Assembly: GCF_001667885.1 (NCBI RefSeq)
Contig: NZ_LZJW01000171.1
Coordinates: forward strand, 62,001 to 126,000
Source: Mycobacterium scrofulaceum
GTDB lineage: Bacteria > Actinomycetota > Actinomycetes > Mycobacteriales > Mycobacteriaceae
Direction of reading: 5' to 3'
DNA length: 64,000 bases
Shown here one piece after another: positions 38,267 through 46,174 of this stretch. Both the position numbers and the translations under genes were made by a program. The notes under the pieces are model-generated. The model saw only the letters and a list, made by a program, of their open reading frames with translations. It ran no database searches and was not told the origin of the DNA. Every line of letters begins with the position of its first letter. Positions within the stretch are counted from its first letter, which is position 1.

Positions 38267-38746
38267 TCAGCCCCGGAACCGCTCGCGCCGCAGGATCGAG
38301 GCCAGCAGCCCCATCGCCCCGACCATGCACATCAGCCCGGGAGCCGCGATCGGCGGCCCCATGGGCACGTTGTAGGAGGCGTTCTTCCACCCGCCCGGCT
38401 TGCGTGCGACCCCGCGAGCGTGCAGGTATTCGCCCATCAGGCCGTTGGCGGTGTAGACGCCCGCGGTGATCGGCAGCCAGAGTTTGGCCCAGCGTCGTGA
38501 GAAGACCCCGCCGATTCCGGCGACCACCACCGGCGGTGTCACCACGATCGGGCTCCACATCCACTTGTTGCCGAAGCTGGCTTTGTAGTGCTCGAAATAG
38601 ATTTCCGCCGTCGTGACGACGGCCGCGATGGCCGTCAGCCCGGACAGCGAGCGTTCGAAGCGACCGTGCGCGACGTTGTACAACGCCCGCTCGGCGAGGT
38701 GTTCGGCCTCGCCCATGCGTCGACTACCCTTGTCTAACAACAACAT
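38267..38746 (-). CDS. Small four-helix membrane protein
   Basis: 159 residues, ATG 38746 with AGGAAGGGA just upstream. Four hydrophobic segments: LSGLTAIAAVVTTAEIYF, IVVTPPVVVAGIGGVF, LWLPITAGVYTANGLMG and APGLMCMVGAMGLLASIL. No family recognised. It ends 5 bp before the dehydrogenase small subunit, so it is probably its membrane anchor or quinone-side partner (inference from position only). Confidence 0.85.
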   Translation of the reverse strand: MLLLDKGSRRMGEAEHLAERALYNVAHGRFERSLSGLTAIAAVVTTAEIYFEHYKASFGNKWMWSPIVVTPPVVVAGIGGVFSRRWAKLWLPITAGVYTANGLMGEYLHARGVARKPGGWKNASYNVPMGPPIAAPGLMCMVGAMGLLASILRRERFRG

Positions 38747-38780
38747 TGGGTTCCCTTCCTCGCTATTTGGTTCGTGTGAG

Positions 38781-38891
38781 TCAGCCGAGCGGCTGCGCGC
38801 GCTGATCGATGCGGATATACGGGATGCATTGCGAGGCACTGGCGGGATCGGGGAGCCGCGCGCGAAGAATGCCTGCCGCCGTCTCGCCCAT
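38781..38891 (-). CDS. Possible 36-residue small ORF in the operon leader
   Basis: Begins MGETAAGILRARLP and ends QPLG. ATG 38891 is preceded by AGGAGTGAGGTGACGC, a strong ribosome site. It lies 34 bp upstream of the membrane-protein gene and on the same strand. Too short for reliable coding statistics; it could be a regulatory leader peptide or chance. Confidence 0.35.
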   Translation of the reverse strand: MGETAAGILRARLPDPASASQCIPYIRIDQRAQPLG

Positions 38892-39178
38892 GCGTCACCT
38901 CACTCCTGAAACGAAACACGCTCAGGCAGCCAGCGCGATGAAGGCTCGCGATGGCTGCCCAGAGAACTGGCATGCGCCCAGCTGCGTGTTTCAACCGAGG
39001 TGGTCCCGACGGCGCGTCGTGACCGAAGCGCATTCCGTGCGTACCCGATTCCCGTCGGCGTAAACAGTCCGCTCGGTGTCGGGTTTGGGCCCGCGAAAAT
39101 CTTCGAGCCTCCCGCGCCGCGCGTGTTCATCCCCGCTCCGTCGCGCTCGCCGCGACTTGTCGGTGGGTCCCACTATCA
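38892..39178. other. Non-coding gap between the minus-strand operon and the 13E12 gene
   Basis: About 290 bases (440 counting the small-ORF region). Several short frames cross it on both strands, but none has a good ribosome site or recognisable sequence. It should hold the divergent promoters: a SigF-type candidate for the minus-strand operon and a LexA-controlled start for the plus-strand gene. Confidence 0.6.
39042..39065 (-). promoter_or_regulatory. SigF-type promoter candidate for the redox/GH15 operon
   Basis: On the minus strand: GTTT-N15-GGGTA (GTTT at 39065-39062, GGGTA at 39046-39042), matching the SigF/SigB-class consensus. It lies about 150 bases upstream of the small ORF and about 300 upstream of the membrane-protein gene. 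Stress or stationary-phase expression would fit an operon of this kind; untested. Confidence 0.5.
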
Positions 39179-39194
39179 TCGAACACATGTTCGA
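39179..39194 (+). promoter_or_regulatory. LexA (SOS) box overlapping the 13E12 gene start
   Basis: TCGAACACATGTTCGA is a perfect match to the mycobacterial SOS box TCGAAC-N4-GTTCGA. The spacer and right arm include the ATG of the gene, so LexA would sit on the start codon. Several 13E12-family genes in M. tuberculosis are known to be LexA-controlled and DNA-damage-induced. Confidence 0.85.
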
Positions 39195-40638
39195 GTACTC
39201 GCTGGCCTCGCGGTGGACGCCGGAATCGGCGGCGCTGCTGGATCGGATGCGTGACGCGGGCCGCGCGGAGGCCCGAGCCGCCGCCGAACGCTTGGTGGCG
39301 ATCGGGGACCTGCTGGTGCTGCGCTGCCGGGACTCGGGGGAGCGGGCGGACTGGGCGGCCGACGCGTGGGACGCGGTCGCCGCGCAGGTCGGTGCGGCAC
39401 TGGGTTGCAGTGTGGCGATGGCCCATAGCTATCTGCGGTACGCGATGGCGATGCGCGAGCGGTTGCCGCAGGTCGGCAAGGCTTTCCTCGCCGGCGACAT
39501 CGACTATCGCGCGTTCCAGACGATCGTGTTCCGCACCGACTTGATCACCGACAACGAGGTGTTGGTGCGGGTGGATGCGCGGCTTGCGGCCCTGCTGTCA
39601 CGGCGCCCATCGCTGACCCGGGGCGGGTTGAGCGCGGCGGTGGATCGCGTGGTGGCGCTGGTGGATGCCGATGCGGTGCGCCGGGCCAAGCAGGCGATCA
39701 GCGATCGGTTCGTGGATGTGCAGTCCAACGAGTCGGGGATGGCGTGGTTGACGGGCAGCGTGTTCGGCGCCGACGGGCATGCCCTGGATCGGCGGCTCGA
39801 TGAGTTGGCGCGCAGCGTATGTGACGCCGATCCGCGCAACCACCGGCAGCGGCGCGCCGACGCGCTCGGGGCGCTGGCCGCCGGGGCGGAGCGATTGCGG
39901 TGCCAATGCGGAACACCCGAATGTGCGGCCGCCGAGCGGATCCCGAGCGCTGTGGTGATTCACGTCGTCGCCGAGCAGGCCACGGTCGCCGGCCGCGGAG
40001 CGGCCCCCGGCGTCCTGCCCGGTTTCGAGGGACTCCTTCCCGCCGAGGTGATCGCCGAGTTGGCGGGCTCGGCCAAGCTGGTGCCCTTGGGCGCCCCGGG
40101 CGAGGCCGAGCCGCGCTACACCCCTTCTTGCAGGCTGGCCGATTTCGTGCGGTGCCGGGATCTGACGTGCCGGGCGCCGGGGTGTGATCGCCCGGCCGTC
40201 GACTGCGACATCGACCACACGATCCCGTACTCCGAGGGCGGCGCGACGCATCCGTCGAACCTGAAATGCCTGTGCCGCCAACATCATTTGCTCAAAACGT
40301 TCTGGGGCTGGCGCGACGAACAGTTACCCGACGGCACCTTGATCTGGCGGCTGCCCGACGGGCACACCTACGTCACCACCCCGGGCAGCGCGCTGCTGTT
40401 CCCCGGCCTGTGCGCGCCCACCGGTGACGTCCCGGCCCCTACACCCGTCGAGCGCTGTGGTGAGCGCACCGCGATGATGCCGCTGCGCACCCGTACCCGC
40501 GCCCAAAGTCGGGCCCAGCGCATCGCCACCGAACGCCACCGCAACCGCCAAGCCCGCCGCGCCGCCCAACCCGCGGTGCCGACCAGCCCGGCACCCACCG
40601 GCCCCGCGCCACCCGACGAGGACCCACCGCCCTTCTAA
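39187..40638 (+). CDS. 13E12 repeat family protein (DUF222 + HNH endonuclease)
   Basis: 483 residues from the ATG inside the SOS box. The N-terminal DUF222 helical region (~10-330) is followed by a C-terminal HNH nuclease motif in CDIDHTIPYSEGGATHPSNL with CRQHH (~345-390), preceded by zinc-type CRDLTCRAPGC. The basic tail (RAQSRAQRIATERHRN) could bind DNA. It ends PPPF, a common terminus of the family. In M. tuberculosis such genes are multicopy (REP13E12) and serve as phiRv1 integration sites. The in-frame stretch upstream of 39187 lies in the promoter gap and is not used. Confidence 0.93.
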   Translation: MFEYSLASRWTPESAALLDRMRDAGRAEARAAAERLVAIGDLLVLRCRDSGERADWAADAWDAVAAQVGAALGCSVAMAHSYLRYAMAMRERLPQVGKAFLAGDIDYRAFQTIVFRTDLITDNEVLVRVDARLAALLSRRPSLTRGGLSAAVDRVVALVDADAVRRAKQAISDRFVDVQSNESGMAWLTGSVFGADGHALDRRLDELARSVCDADPRNHRQRRADALGALAAGAERLRCQCGTPECAAAERIPSAVVIHVVAEQATVAGRGAAPGVLPGFEGLLPAEVIAELAGSAKLVPLGAPGEAEPRYTPSCRLADFVRCRDLTCRAPGCDRPAVDCDIDHTIPYSEGGATHPSNLKCLCRQHHLLKTFWGWRDEQLPDGTLIWRLPDGHTYVTTPGSALLFPGLCAPTGDVPAPTPVERCGERTAMMPLRTRTRAQSRAQRIATERHRNRQARRAAQPAVPTSPAPTGPAPPDEDPPPF

Positions 40639-40641
40639 TCG
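40626..40641 (+). repeat. 16-bp direct repeat, left copy
   Basis: ACCGCCCTTCTAATCG, covering the last codons and stop of the 13E12-family gene. An identical copy is at 41825-41840, bracketing the porin-like and small secreted genes. Confidence 0.75.
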
Positions 40642-40645
40642 CGGA

Positions 40646-41335
40646 TCAGACGGACTTGGTGACGCCCACGTAGGACAGCACCACGTCGGATTCGTCCGTC
40701 ACCTGAGTCAGGGTCGCGTAAGAACGGATGAACGACTGCCCCACGCATCCGTCGATCTTGACGTGAAAGCCGGTGACGATGACCCGCGGGTTCGGGCCCT
40801 TGAAGTCCTTCCTGACGACCGGCACGACGAGCACCACGCCGGGCTTGAGGCCCACTGTGATCACGCCGTTTATCGGCGCGGTAACCAAGGGGATAAGACC
40901 GCCCGCCAACGGGAAGCCAACGCCCGGGTTGAGGCCGGCGCTGCCCGCCATGGTGACGCCGTTGGAGGTGCTCATGTCGATTCCGCAGCCGATCTCATAA
41001 CCCACCTCGAGCACGCCGTGAGGTTGTTCGAGTCCCTCCAGCGAACCGGCGAACGTTCCGCGAGACAGGTATTCGCGGGACGACACCGCGGTGGTCAGCG
41101 GCGCGACGGGAACCTGCGACTCGTCCCTCGCCCCGAGGGTAAGGGTCCAGCCCTCGGGCGTCGTGAAGGTCACCGGGTCGGACGACGGCACTCGCCCGTC
41201 ATCCGGTGCTCCCGCCGTGGCCGCTGCGTTTTCAGCGTCGGGATCGGCGGCAGTGGGCGGCGCCGAGGTCACTGCCGTGACGACGCACAGCGCGAGAATC
41301 GCAGCGCGACGGACGATGACGGCTACCGGCCACAC
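40646..41335 (-). CDS. MspA-family porin-like secreted protein
   Basis: 229 residues from a GTG start. A signal peptide (VRRAAILALCVVTAVTSAPPTAAD) is followed by a linker and a mature domain with MspA-family features: REYLSRGTFAGSL, VLEVGYEIGCGIDMS, Gly-rich LNPGVGFPLAGGLIP, and a C-terminal strand SFIRSYATLTQVTDESDVV. MspA proteins form octameric beta-barrel channels in the mycolic-acid outer membrane. Two Cys residues (in GCGI and DGCVG), absent from mature MspA as I recall it, could form a disulphide. It is tail-to-tail with the 13E12-family gene. Confidence 0.85.
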   Translation of the reverse strand: MWPVAVIVRRAAILALCVVTAVTSAPPTAADPDAENAAATAGAPDDGRVPSSDPVTFTTPEGWTLTLGARDESQVPVAPLTTAVSSREYLSRGTFAGSLEGLEQPHGVLEVGYEIGCGIDMSTSNGVTMAGSAGLNPGVGFPLAGGLIPLVTAPINGVITVGLKPGVVLVVPVVRKDFKGPNPRVIVTGFHVKIDGCVGQSFIRSYATLTQVTDESDVVLSYVGVTKSV

Positions 41336-41544
41336 GAGCGATACGGTAAGCGCGGCCCGATTGCGGTCCCGAAATTTGCTGGCCGACCGGCCGAAGTCGT
41401 TTTGCGTTCGTGACCGTTATGGAACATCGGTCCGGAACTCTGGGGATGACCGGTGGCGAACGCCGGCGCGAAGGACGATTCCGCCCCCGCTTCGTTTGCC
41501 AAACCGGTAAGGTGACGAGTGTCCCGGCGACAGAAAGGGCGGCG

Positions 41545-41784
41545 ATGAAAACCCACCTGCGCGCTCGGGGATTGTTGGCCGGGGCGGTGACCGTCCTGGC
41601 GCTCACGGGGGGCACCGGCGTAGCGCAAGCGGATTCCGGAGACCCGACGGGACCGAACGTGCTCAATCAGCTCATCACGTCCACCCCGGCGCTGAATCCG
41701 GCTCCCGGGGACGAAAACGGTCCCACGGTGGATTCGAATGCCGTCGGCATGTATTGCGAGAACCGATTCGCGCGGTGCCATTAG
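41545..41784 (+). CDS. Small secreted protein, unknown function
   Basis: 79 residues, ATG 41545 with GAAAGGG upstream. The signal peptide MKTHLRARGLLAGAVTVLAL ends near VAQADSG, leaving a ~50-residue mature part rich in Asn/Pro, ending MYCENRFARCH with two Cys. No family recognised. The start is divergent from the porin-like gene across a 209-bp shared promoter region. Confidence 0.7.
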   Translation: MKTHLRARGLLAGAVTVLALTGGTGVAQADSGDPTGPNVLNQLITSTPALNPAPGDENGPTVDSNAVGMYCENRFARCH

Positions 41785-41824
41785 GCGGATCGCCGATCGG
41801 CAGGCCCGCCCGGCCGCCGAATAG

Positions 41825-41840
41825 ACCGCCCTTCTAATCG
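41825..41840 (+). repeat. 16-bp direct repeat, right copy (vestigial 13E12 tail)
   Basis: Identical to 40626-40641. The reading frame through it ends ...RPPNRPPF-stop, resembling the PPPF-stop terminus of the 13E12-family gene. This may therefore be the leftover 3' end of a second, deleted 13E12 copy. Confidence 0.55.
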
Positions 41841-41892
41841 GCCTCATGGCCGGTTCCCATCTCGCTGAAAGCAATGGCCGCAACGCTGAATC

Positions 41893-42297
41893 ATGCCCAA
41901 TAGGACGGCCGGGCCGGCGGCGGTGGTGAGCGCCCTTCTCGCCGCCGGATGGCAAACGGCGGCCCCGGTGGCCCACGCCGACATCGACTTCTACTGCCGG
42001 CCCGGCTGCTGGGGTGCGATCGCGGCGTCGCCCTCGACCGGAGAGGAAGCCATCCGCCTCAACTACCGCACCCGGCAGCAGGCCGAGGACGCCGCCGTCC
42101 TGTGGTGCGACGTCATGGGCAAGACCAACGACTGCCAGGTACTCACGTCCGGGCTGGGGTGCCTGTCGATCGCGGAAGGCGGGGACGGCAACGCGCTGGC
42201 GGCGCGGGTCGCACTCACCCTCGACGCGGCCGACGCGGCGGCGCTCGACGGTGCGGGTCCGGGGTCCAAAGTGGACCTGCACGACTGCAACGGTTGA
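41893..42297 (+). CDS. Secreted DUF4189-like protein
   Basis: 134 residues. A signal sequence (AAVVSALLAAGWQTAAPVAHAD) precedes a mature part beginning IDFYCRPGCWGAIAASPSTG. The pattern WGAIAxS...AxxxA...CxxxxxxCxV resembles the DUF4189 domain of M. tuberculosis secreted proteins such as Rv1813c, with five or six Cys likely to form disulphides. Function unknown. The start ATG 41893 lacks a strong ribosome site. Confidence 0.7.
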   Translation: MPNRTAGPAAVVSALLAAGWQTAAPVAHADIDFYCRPGCWGAIAASPSTGEEAIRLNYRTRQQAEDAAVLWCDVMGKTNDCQVLTSGLGCLSIAEGGDGNALAARVALTLDAADAAALDGAGPGSKVDLHDCNG

Positions 42298-42383
42298 CCG
42301 CCCGGAGCAAATCGCCTGGCCAGGACCGTCGCGCCCGCCGATGTGCCATGATGTCGGAGCTGTCAAGACACAAGGGAGCGGCC

Positions 42384-45371
42384 GTGGATCTCAACTTGTC
42401 GATTGTCACGCGACCGGTCGAGCGCCTGATCGCTACGGCGCAGAACGGGCTGGAGGTCGTCCGGCTGGGGGGCTTGGAAACAGGTAGCGTCCCATCGCCG
42501 TCGCAAATCGTCGAGAGCGTACCGATGTACAAGCTCCGGCGTTACTTCCCGCCGGACAGCCGTCGCGACAAGCCGCGGGTCGGTCCGCCGGTGCTGATGG
42601 TCCACCCGATGATGATGTCGGCGAACATGTGGGACGTCACGCGCGACGAGGGCGCGGTGGGCATCCTGCACGCCAACGGGCTGGATCCCTGGGTCATCGA
42701 CTTCGGCGAGCCCGACAAGGTGGAAGGCGGCATGCGCCGCACCCTCGCCGACCACATCGTCGCGCTCAGCCAGGCCATCGACACGGTCAAGGAGGTCACC
42801 GGCAGCGACATCCACCTGGTCGGCTACTCGCAGGGCGGCATGTGGTGTTACCAGGTCGCCGCGTACCGGCGTTCGAAGAGCCTGGCCAGCATCGTCACCT
42901 TCGGTTCGCCGGTGGACACCCTGGCCGCCCTGCCGATGGGCATCCCGGCAAACTTCGCCGCGCCCGCCGCCAACTTCATGGCGGACCACGTCTTCAGCCG
43001 GCTGGCCATCCCCAGTTGGATGGCGCGCACCGGCTTTCAGATGCTCGATCCGCTCAAGACCGCCAAGGCGCGCGTCGACTTCGTGCGCCAGCTGCACGAC
43101 CGCGAGGCGTTGCTCCCGCGCGAACAGCAGCGCCGGTTCCTCGAGCGCGAAGGCTGGATCGCCTGGTCCGGCCCGGCGATCTCCGAGCTGCTCAAGCAAT
43201 TCATCGCCCACAACCGGATGATGACCGGCGGCTTCGCCGTCAACGGCCAGATGGTCACGCTCACCGACATCACCTGCCCGGTGCTGGCCTTCGTCGGCGA
43301 GGTGGACGACATCGGGCAGCCGGCCTCGGTGCGGGGCATCCGCCGGGCGGCGCCGGACGCCGAGGTCTACGAATCCACCATTCGCACAGGCCATTTCGGC
43401 CTGGTCGTGGGATCCAAAGCGGCGCAACAGAGTTGGCCGACCGTCGCGGCGTGGGTGAAGTGGTTGTCCACCGGCGGCGACAAGCCGTCGGGCATCGACC
43501 TGATGGCCGACCAGCCCGCCGAGCACACCGACAGCGGGGTCGCGCTGAGCTCCCGGATCACGCACGGCCTCGGGGAGGTGTCCGAGGCGGCGCTGGGCAT
43601 GGTGCGCGGCGCGGCCAACACGGTGGTCGCGGCCAACAAGTCGATGCGCACCCTGGCCGTCGAAACGGCCCGCACGCTGCCGCGCCTGGTCCGGCTGGGG
43701 CAGATCAACGACCACACCCGCATCTCGCTGGGCCGCATCATCGACGAACAGGCGCACGACGCCCCGCAGGGCGAATTCCTGCTGTTCGACGGCCGGGTGC
43801 ACACCTACGAGGCCGTCAACCGGCGCATCAACAACGTCGTCCGCGGCCTGATCGAGGTGGGCGTCCGGCAGGGCGACCGGGTCGGGGTCCTGATGGAGAC
43901 GCGACCCAGCGCGCTGGTGGCCATCGCCGCCCTGTCCCGCCTGGGCGCGATCGGCGTCGTGATGCGGCCGGACGCCGACCTGGCCGCGTCGGTCCGGCTC
44001 GGCGGGGTGACCGAGCTGCTGACCGACCCCACCAACCTCGAGGCGGTGCTGGCGTCGGACCGCCAGGGTCTGCGGCAGGTGCTGGTGCTCGGCGGCGGCG
44101 AGGCGCGCGACCTGCACCTGCCCGACGACAGCGACGTCATCGACATGGAGCAGATCGACCCGGACGCCGTCCAGCTGCCCGGCTGGTACCGGCCCAACCC
44201 GGGATTGGCCCGCGACCTGGCGTTCATCGCGTTCAGCGCGGCCGGTGGCGAGCTGGTCGCCAAGCAGATCACCAACTACCGCTGGGCGGTGTCGGCCTTC
44301 GGGACCGCGTCGACGGCCGCCCTGGACCGCCGGGACACCGTGTACTGCCTGACCCCGCTGCACCACGAGTCGGCGTTGCTGGTGAGCCTGGGCGGCGCGG
44401 TGGTCGGCGGCACGCGCATCGCGCTGTCCCGCGGCCTGGACCGCGACCGGTTCGTCCAGGAGGTGCGGCAGTACGGCGTCACCGTGGTGTCCTACACCTG
44501 GGCCATGCTGCGCGAGATCGTCGACGATCCCGCGTTCGTGCTGCACGGCAACCACCCGGTCCGGCTGTTCATCGGGTCCGGTATGCCGACGGGCCTGTGG
44601 GGCCGGGTCGTCGACGCGTTCGCGCCCGCGCACGTCGTCGAATTCTTCGCGACCACCGACGGACAAGCGGTGTTGGCCAACGTGTCCGGCGCGAAGGTCG
44701 GCAGCAAGGGGCGTCCGCTGCCCGGCGCCGGGCGTATCGAGCTGGCGGCCTACGACGCCGAGCACGACCTGATCCTGGAGAACGAGCGCGGCTTCGTCCA
44801 GGTCGCCGAGCCGAAACAGGTCGGGGTGCTGCTCGCCGCGTCGAACGGTCCGATCGATCCGACGGCGTCGGTCAAACGGGGGGTGTTCGCCGCGGGCGAC
44901 ACCTGGATCTCCACCGAGTACCTGTTCTACCGCGACGACGACGGGGACTACTGGCTGGCCGGCAGGCGCGGCTCGGTGGTCCACACCGCGCGCGGCCTGG
45001 TGTTCGACGAGCCGGTCACCAACGTGCTGGGCTGCATCAACGGTGTCGATTTGGCGGTGACCTACAACGTGCCGGTGGGCGACCGGGAGGTCGCGGTGTC
45101 GGCGGTGACGCTGCTGCCCGGGGCCAGCATCACGGCGGCCGACCTGACGGACGCCGTCGCCAAGATTCCGATCGGCGTGGGGCCCGACATCGTCCAGGTC
45201 TGCCCCGAGATGACACTGAGCGCGACCTACCGTCCGACCGTCAGCGCCCTGCGCGCGGCGGGAATTCCCAAGCCGGGCCGCCAGGTGTGGTACTTCGACG
45301 CCGACGGCCAGCACTTCCGGAAGCTGACCCCCGGCATCCGATCCGAACTGAAGGGGCGTGCCGATGGTTGA
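42384..45371 (+). CDS. PhaC-like hydrolase / acyl-CoA synthetase fusion (Rv1683 homologue)
   Basis: 995 residues (999 in M. tuberculosis). GTG 42384 has AAGGGAG 5 bases upstream; ATG 42348 is an alternative. The N-terminal alpha/beta-hydrolase domain (~1-370) is of PHA-synthase/depolymerase type with nucleophile S149 in VGYSQGGM, Ser rather than the Cys of true PHA synthases. The C-terminal AMP-binding domain (~440-990) has HTYEAVNRRINNVVRGL and later ANL-fold features, but the usual STGTTGxPK phosphate loop reads FSAAGGELVAKQ. The M. tuberculosis protein is described as a lipase/long-chain acyl-CoA synthetase in triacylglycerol metabolism. Confidence 0.92.
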   Translation: MDLNLSIVTRPVERLIATAQNGLEVVRLGGLETGSVPSPSQIVESVPMYKLRRYFPPDSRRDKPRVGPPVLMVHPMMMSANMWDVTRDEGAVGILHANGLDPWVIDFGEPDKVEGGMRRTLADHIVALSQAIDTVKEVTGSDIHLVGYSQGGMWCYQVAAYRRSKSLASIVTFGSPVDTLAALPMGIPANFAAPAANFMADHVFSRLAIPSWMARTGFQMLDPLKTAKARVDFVRQLHDREALLPREQQRRFLEREGWIAWSGPAISELLKQFIAHNRMMTGGFAVNGQMVTLTDITCPVLAFVGEVDDIGQPASVRGIRRAAPDAEVYESTIRTGHFGLVVGSKAAQQSWPTVAAWVKWLSTGGDKPSGIDLMADQPAEHTDSGVALSSRITHGLGEVSEAALGMVRGAANTVVAANKSMRTLAVETARTLPRLVRLGQINDHTRISLGRIIDEQAHDAPQGEFLLFDGRVHTYEAVNRRINNVVRGLIEVGVRQGDRVGVLMETRPSALVAIAALSRLGAIGVVMRPDADLAASVRLGGVTELLTDPTNLEAVLASDRQGLRQVLVLGGGEARDLHLPDDSDVIDMEQIDPDAVQLPGWYRPNPGLARDLAFIAFSAAGGELVAKQITNYRWAVSAFGTASTAALDRRDTVYCLTPLHHESALLVSLGGAVVGGTRIALSRGLDRDRFVQEVRQYGVTVVSYTWAMLREIVDDPAFVLHGNHPVRLFIGSGMPTGLWGRVVDAFAPAHVVEFFATTDGQAVLANVSGAKVGSKGRPLPGAGRIELAAYDAEHDLILENERGFVQVAEPKQVGVLLAASNGPIDPTASVKRGVFAAGDTWISTEYLFYRDDDGDYWLAGRRGSVVHTARGLVFDEPVTNVLGCINGVDLAVTYNVPVGDREVAVSAVTLLPGASITAADLTDAVAKIPIGVGPDIVQVCPEMTLSATYRPTVSALRAAGIPKPGRQVWYFDADGQHFRKLTPGIRSELKGRADG

Positions 45372-45579
45372 CGATTCGCTGCTGAGCATCCTGGTGTGCC
45401 CGGCCGACCGGGGTCCGTTGCTGCTCGTGGACGACAAGTTGTTGTACAACCCGCGGCTGCGGCGCGCCTACCGCATCGAGGACGGCATCCCGGTGCTGCT
45501 CGTCGACGAGGCCCGCGACGTCGACGACGACGAGCACGCCCGGCTCATGGCACGAGGCCGTCCGGCAGATCACCGGTGA
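45364..45579 (+). CDS. Trm112-like small protein (Rv1684 homologue)
   Basis: 71 residues. ATG 45364 has AAGGGG 7 bases upstream; GTG 45358 is also open. It overlaps the Rv1683-like stop by 8 bases. LLSILVCPADRGPLLLVDD and YNPRLRRAYRIEDGIPVLLVDEAR match the Trm112/UPF0434 family, in which YcaR-like proteins are chaperones or activators of methyltransferases. Only one of the usual zinc Cys is present. Its 3' end overlaps the TetR gene tail-to-tail by 35 bp. Confidence 0.9.
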   Translation: MVDDSLLSILVCPADRGPLLLVDDKLLYNPRLRRAYRIEDGIPVLLVDEARDVDDDEHARLMARGRPADHR

Positions 45580-46168
45580 GGTAGCGCTGCAGGTTGGGGG
45601 CGATGGTCGAAGCGACCTGTTCGGCCGGCAACGAAGCGAACGGCTCCAGCTTCAGGATGTAGCGCGCCATCACCACGCCGACCAGTTGGGATGCGACGAA
45701 TTGGACGCGGAGGTGTCCGCTGCCGGGTGGATTGTCAACGCGCGGGCCCACTTCCACCGCGATCACGTCCTGGATGAAGGTGCGGAACAGATTGACCTCG
45801 CTGCCGGCGATGATGGAGCGCAGGGCGGCGACGAACGCCGTACCGACCTCGGAATCCCACAGCGGCAACAACATCGACGGCAGCGTGTGGCCGAGTTCGT
45901 CGACCGGCACCTCGCGCAGCCGGCCGATCACCTCCATCGGATCGATCGGGATGTGCACGGCGGCGGCGAAGAGCTTTTCCTTGGTTCCGAAGTAGTGGTG
46001 CACCAGGGCGGAGTCCACCCCGGCCGCCGCCGCCACCGCGCGGATCGAGGTATCGCGAATACCGTTGCGGGCAAACAACTCTCGAGCGCTGGAGAGGATC
46101 CGCTCACGGCTGTCGGAGGTGCCGGCCGGCCGACCGGGCCGCCGGCCCCGGCTGTTGGTGGTCGCCAC
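45545..46168 (-). CDS. TetR-family transcriptional regulator (Rv1685c homologue)
   Basis: 207 residues from a GTG start. N-terminal helix-turn-helix SIRAVAAAAGVDSALVHHYFG, then KEKLFAAAV; the C-terminal ligand domain resembles TetR_C-type regulators (LPSMLLPLWDSEVG). Third gene of the ABC operon, 6 bp after the permease. Tandem 16-bp palindromes at the head of the operon are its likely binding sites, which would make the operon self-repressed and inducer-released. Confidence 0.93.
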   Translation of the reverse strand: MATTNSRGRRPGRPAGTSDSRERILSSARELFARNGIRDTSIRAVAAAAGVDSALVHHYFGTKEKLFAAAVHIPIDPMEVIGRLREVPVDELGHTLPSMLLPLWDSEVGTAFVAALRSIIAGSEVNLFRTFIQDVIAVEVGPRVDNPPGSGHLRVQFVASQLVGVVMARYILKLEPFASLPAEQVASTIAPNLQRYLTGDLPDGLVP

Positions 46169-46174
46169 CGGGGT

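Noticed and set aside
38900..39130. Short frames in the gap before the 13E12 gene
   Set aside because: No ribosome site, no recognisable sequence, and overlap with promoter-like elements.
42363..45449. 1028-codon open frame antisense to the Rv1683-like gene
   Set aside because: Low-complexity reverse shadow of a recognised fusion protein.
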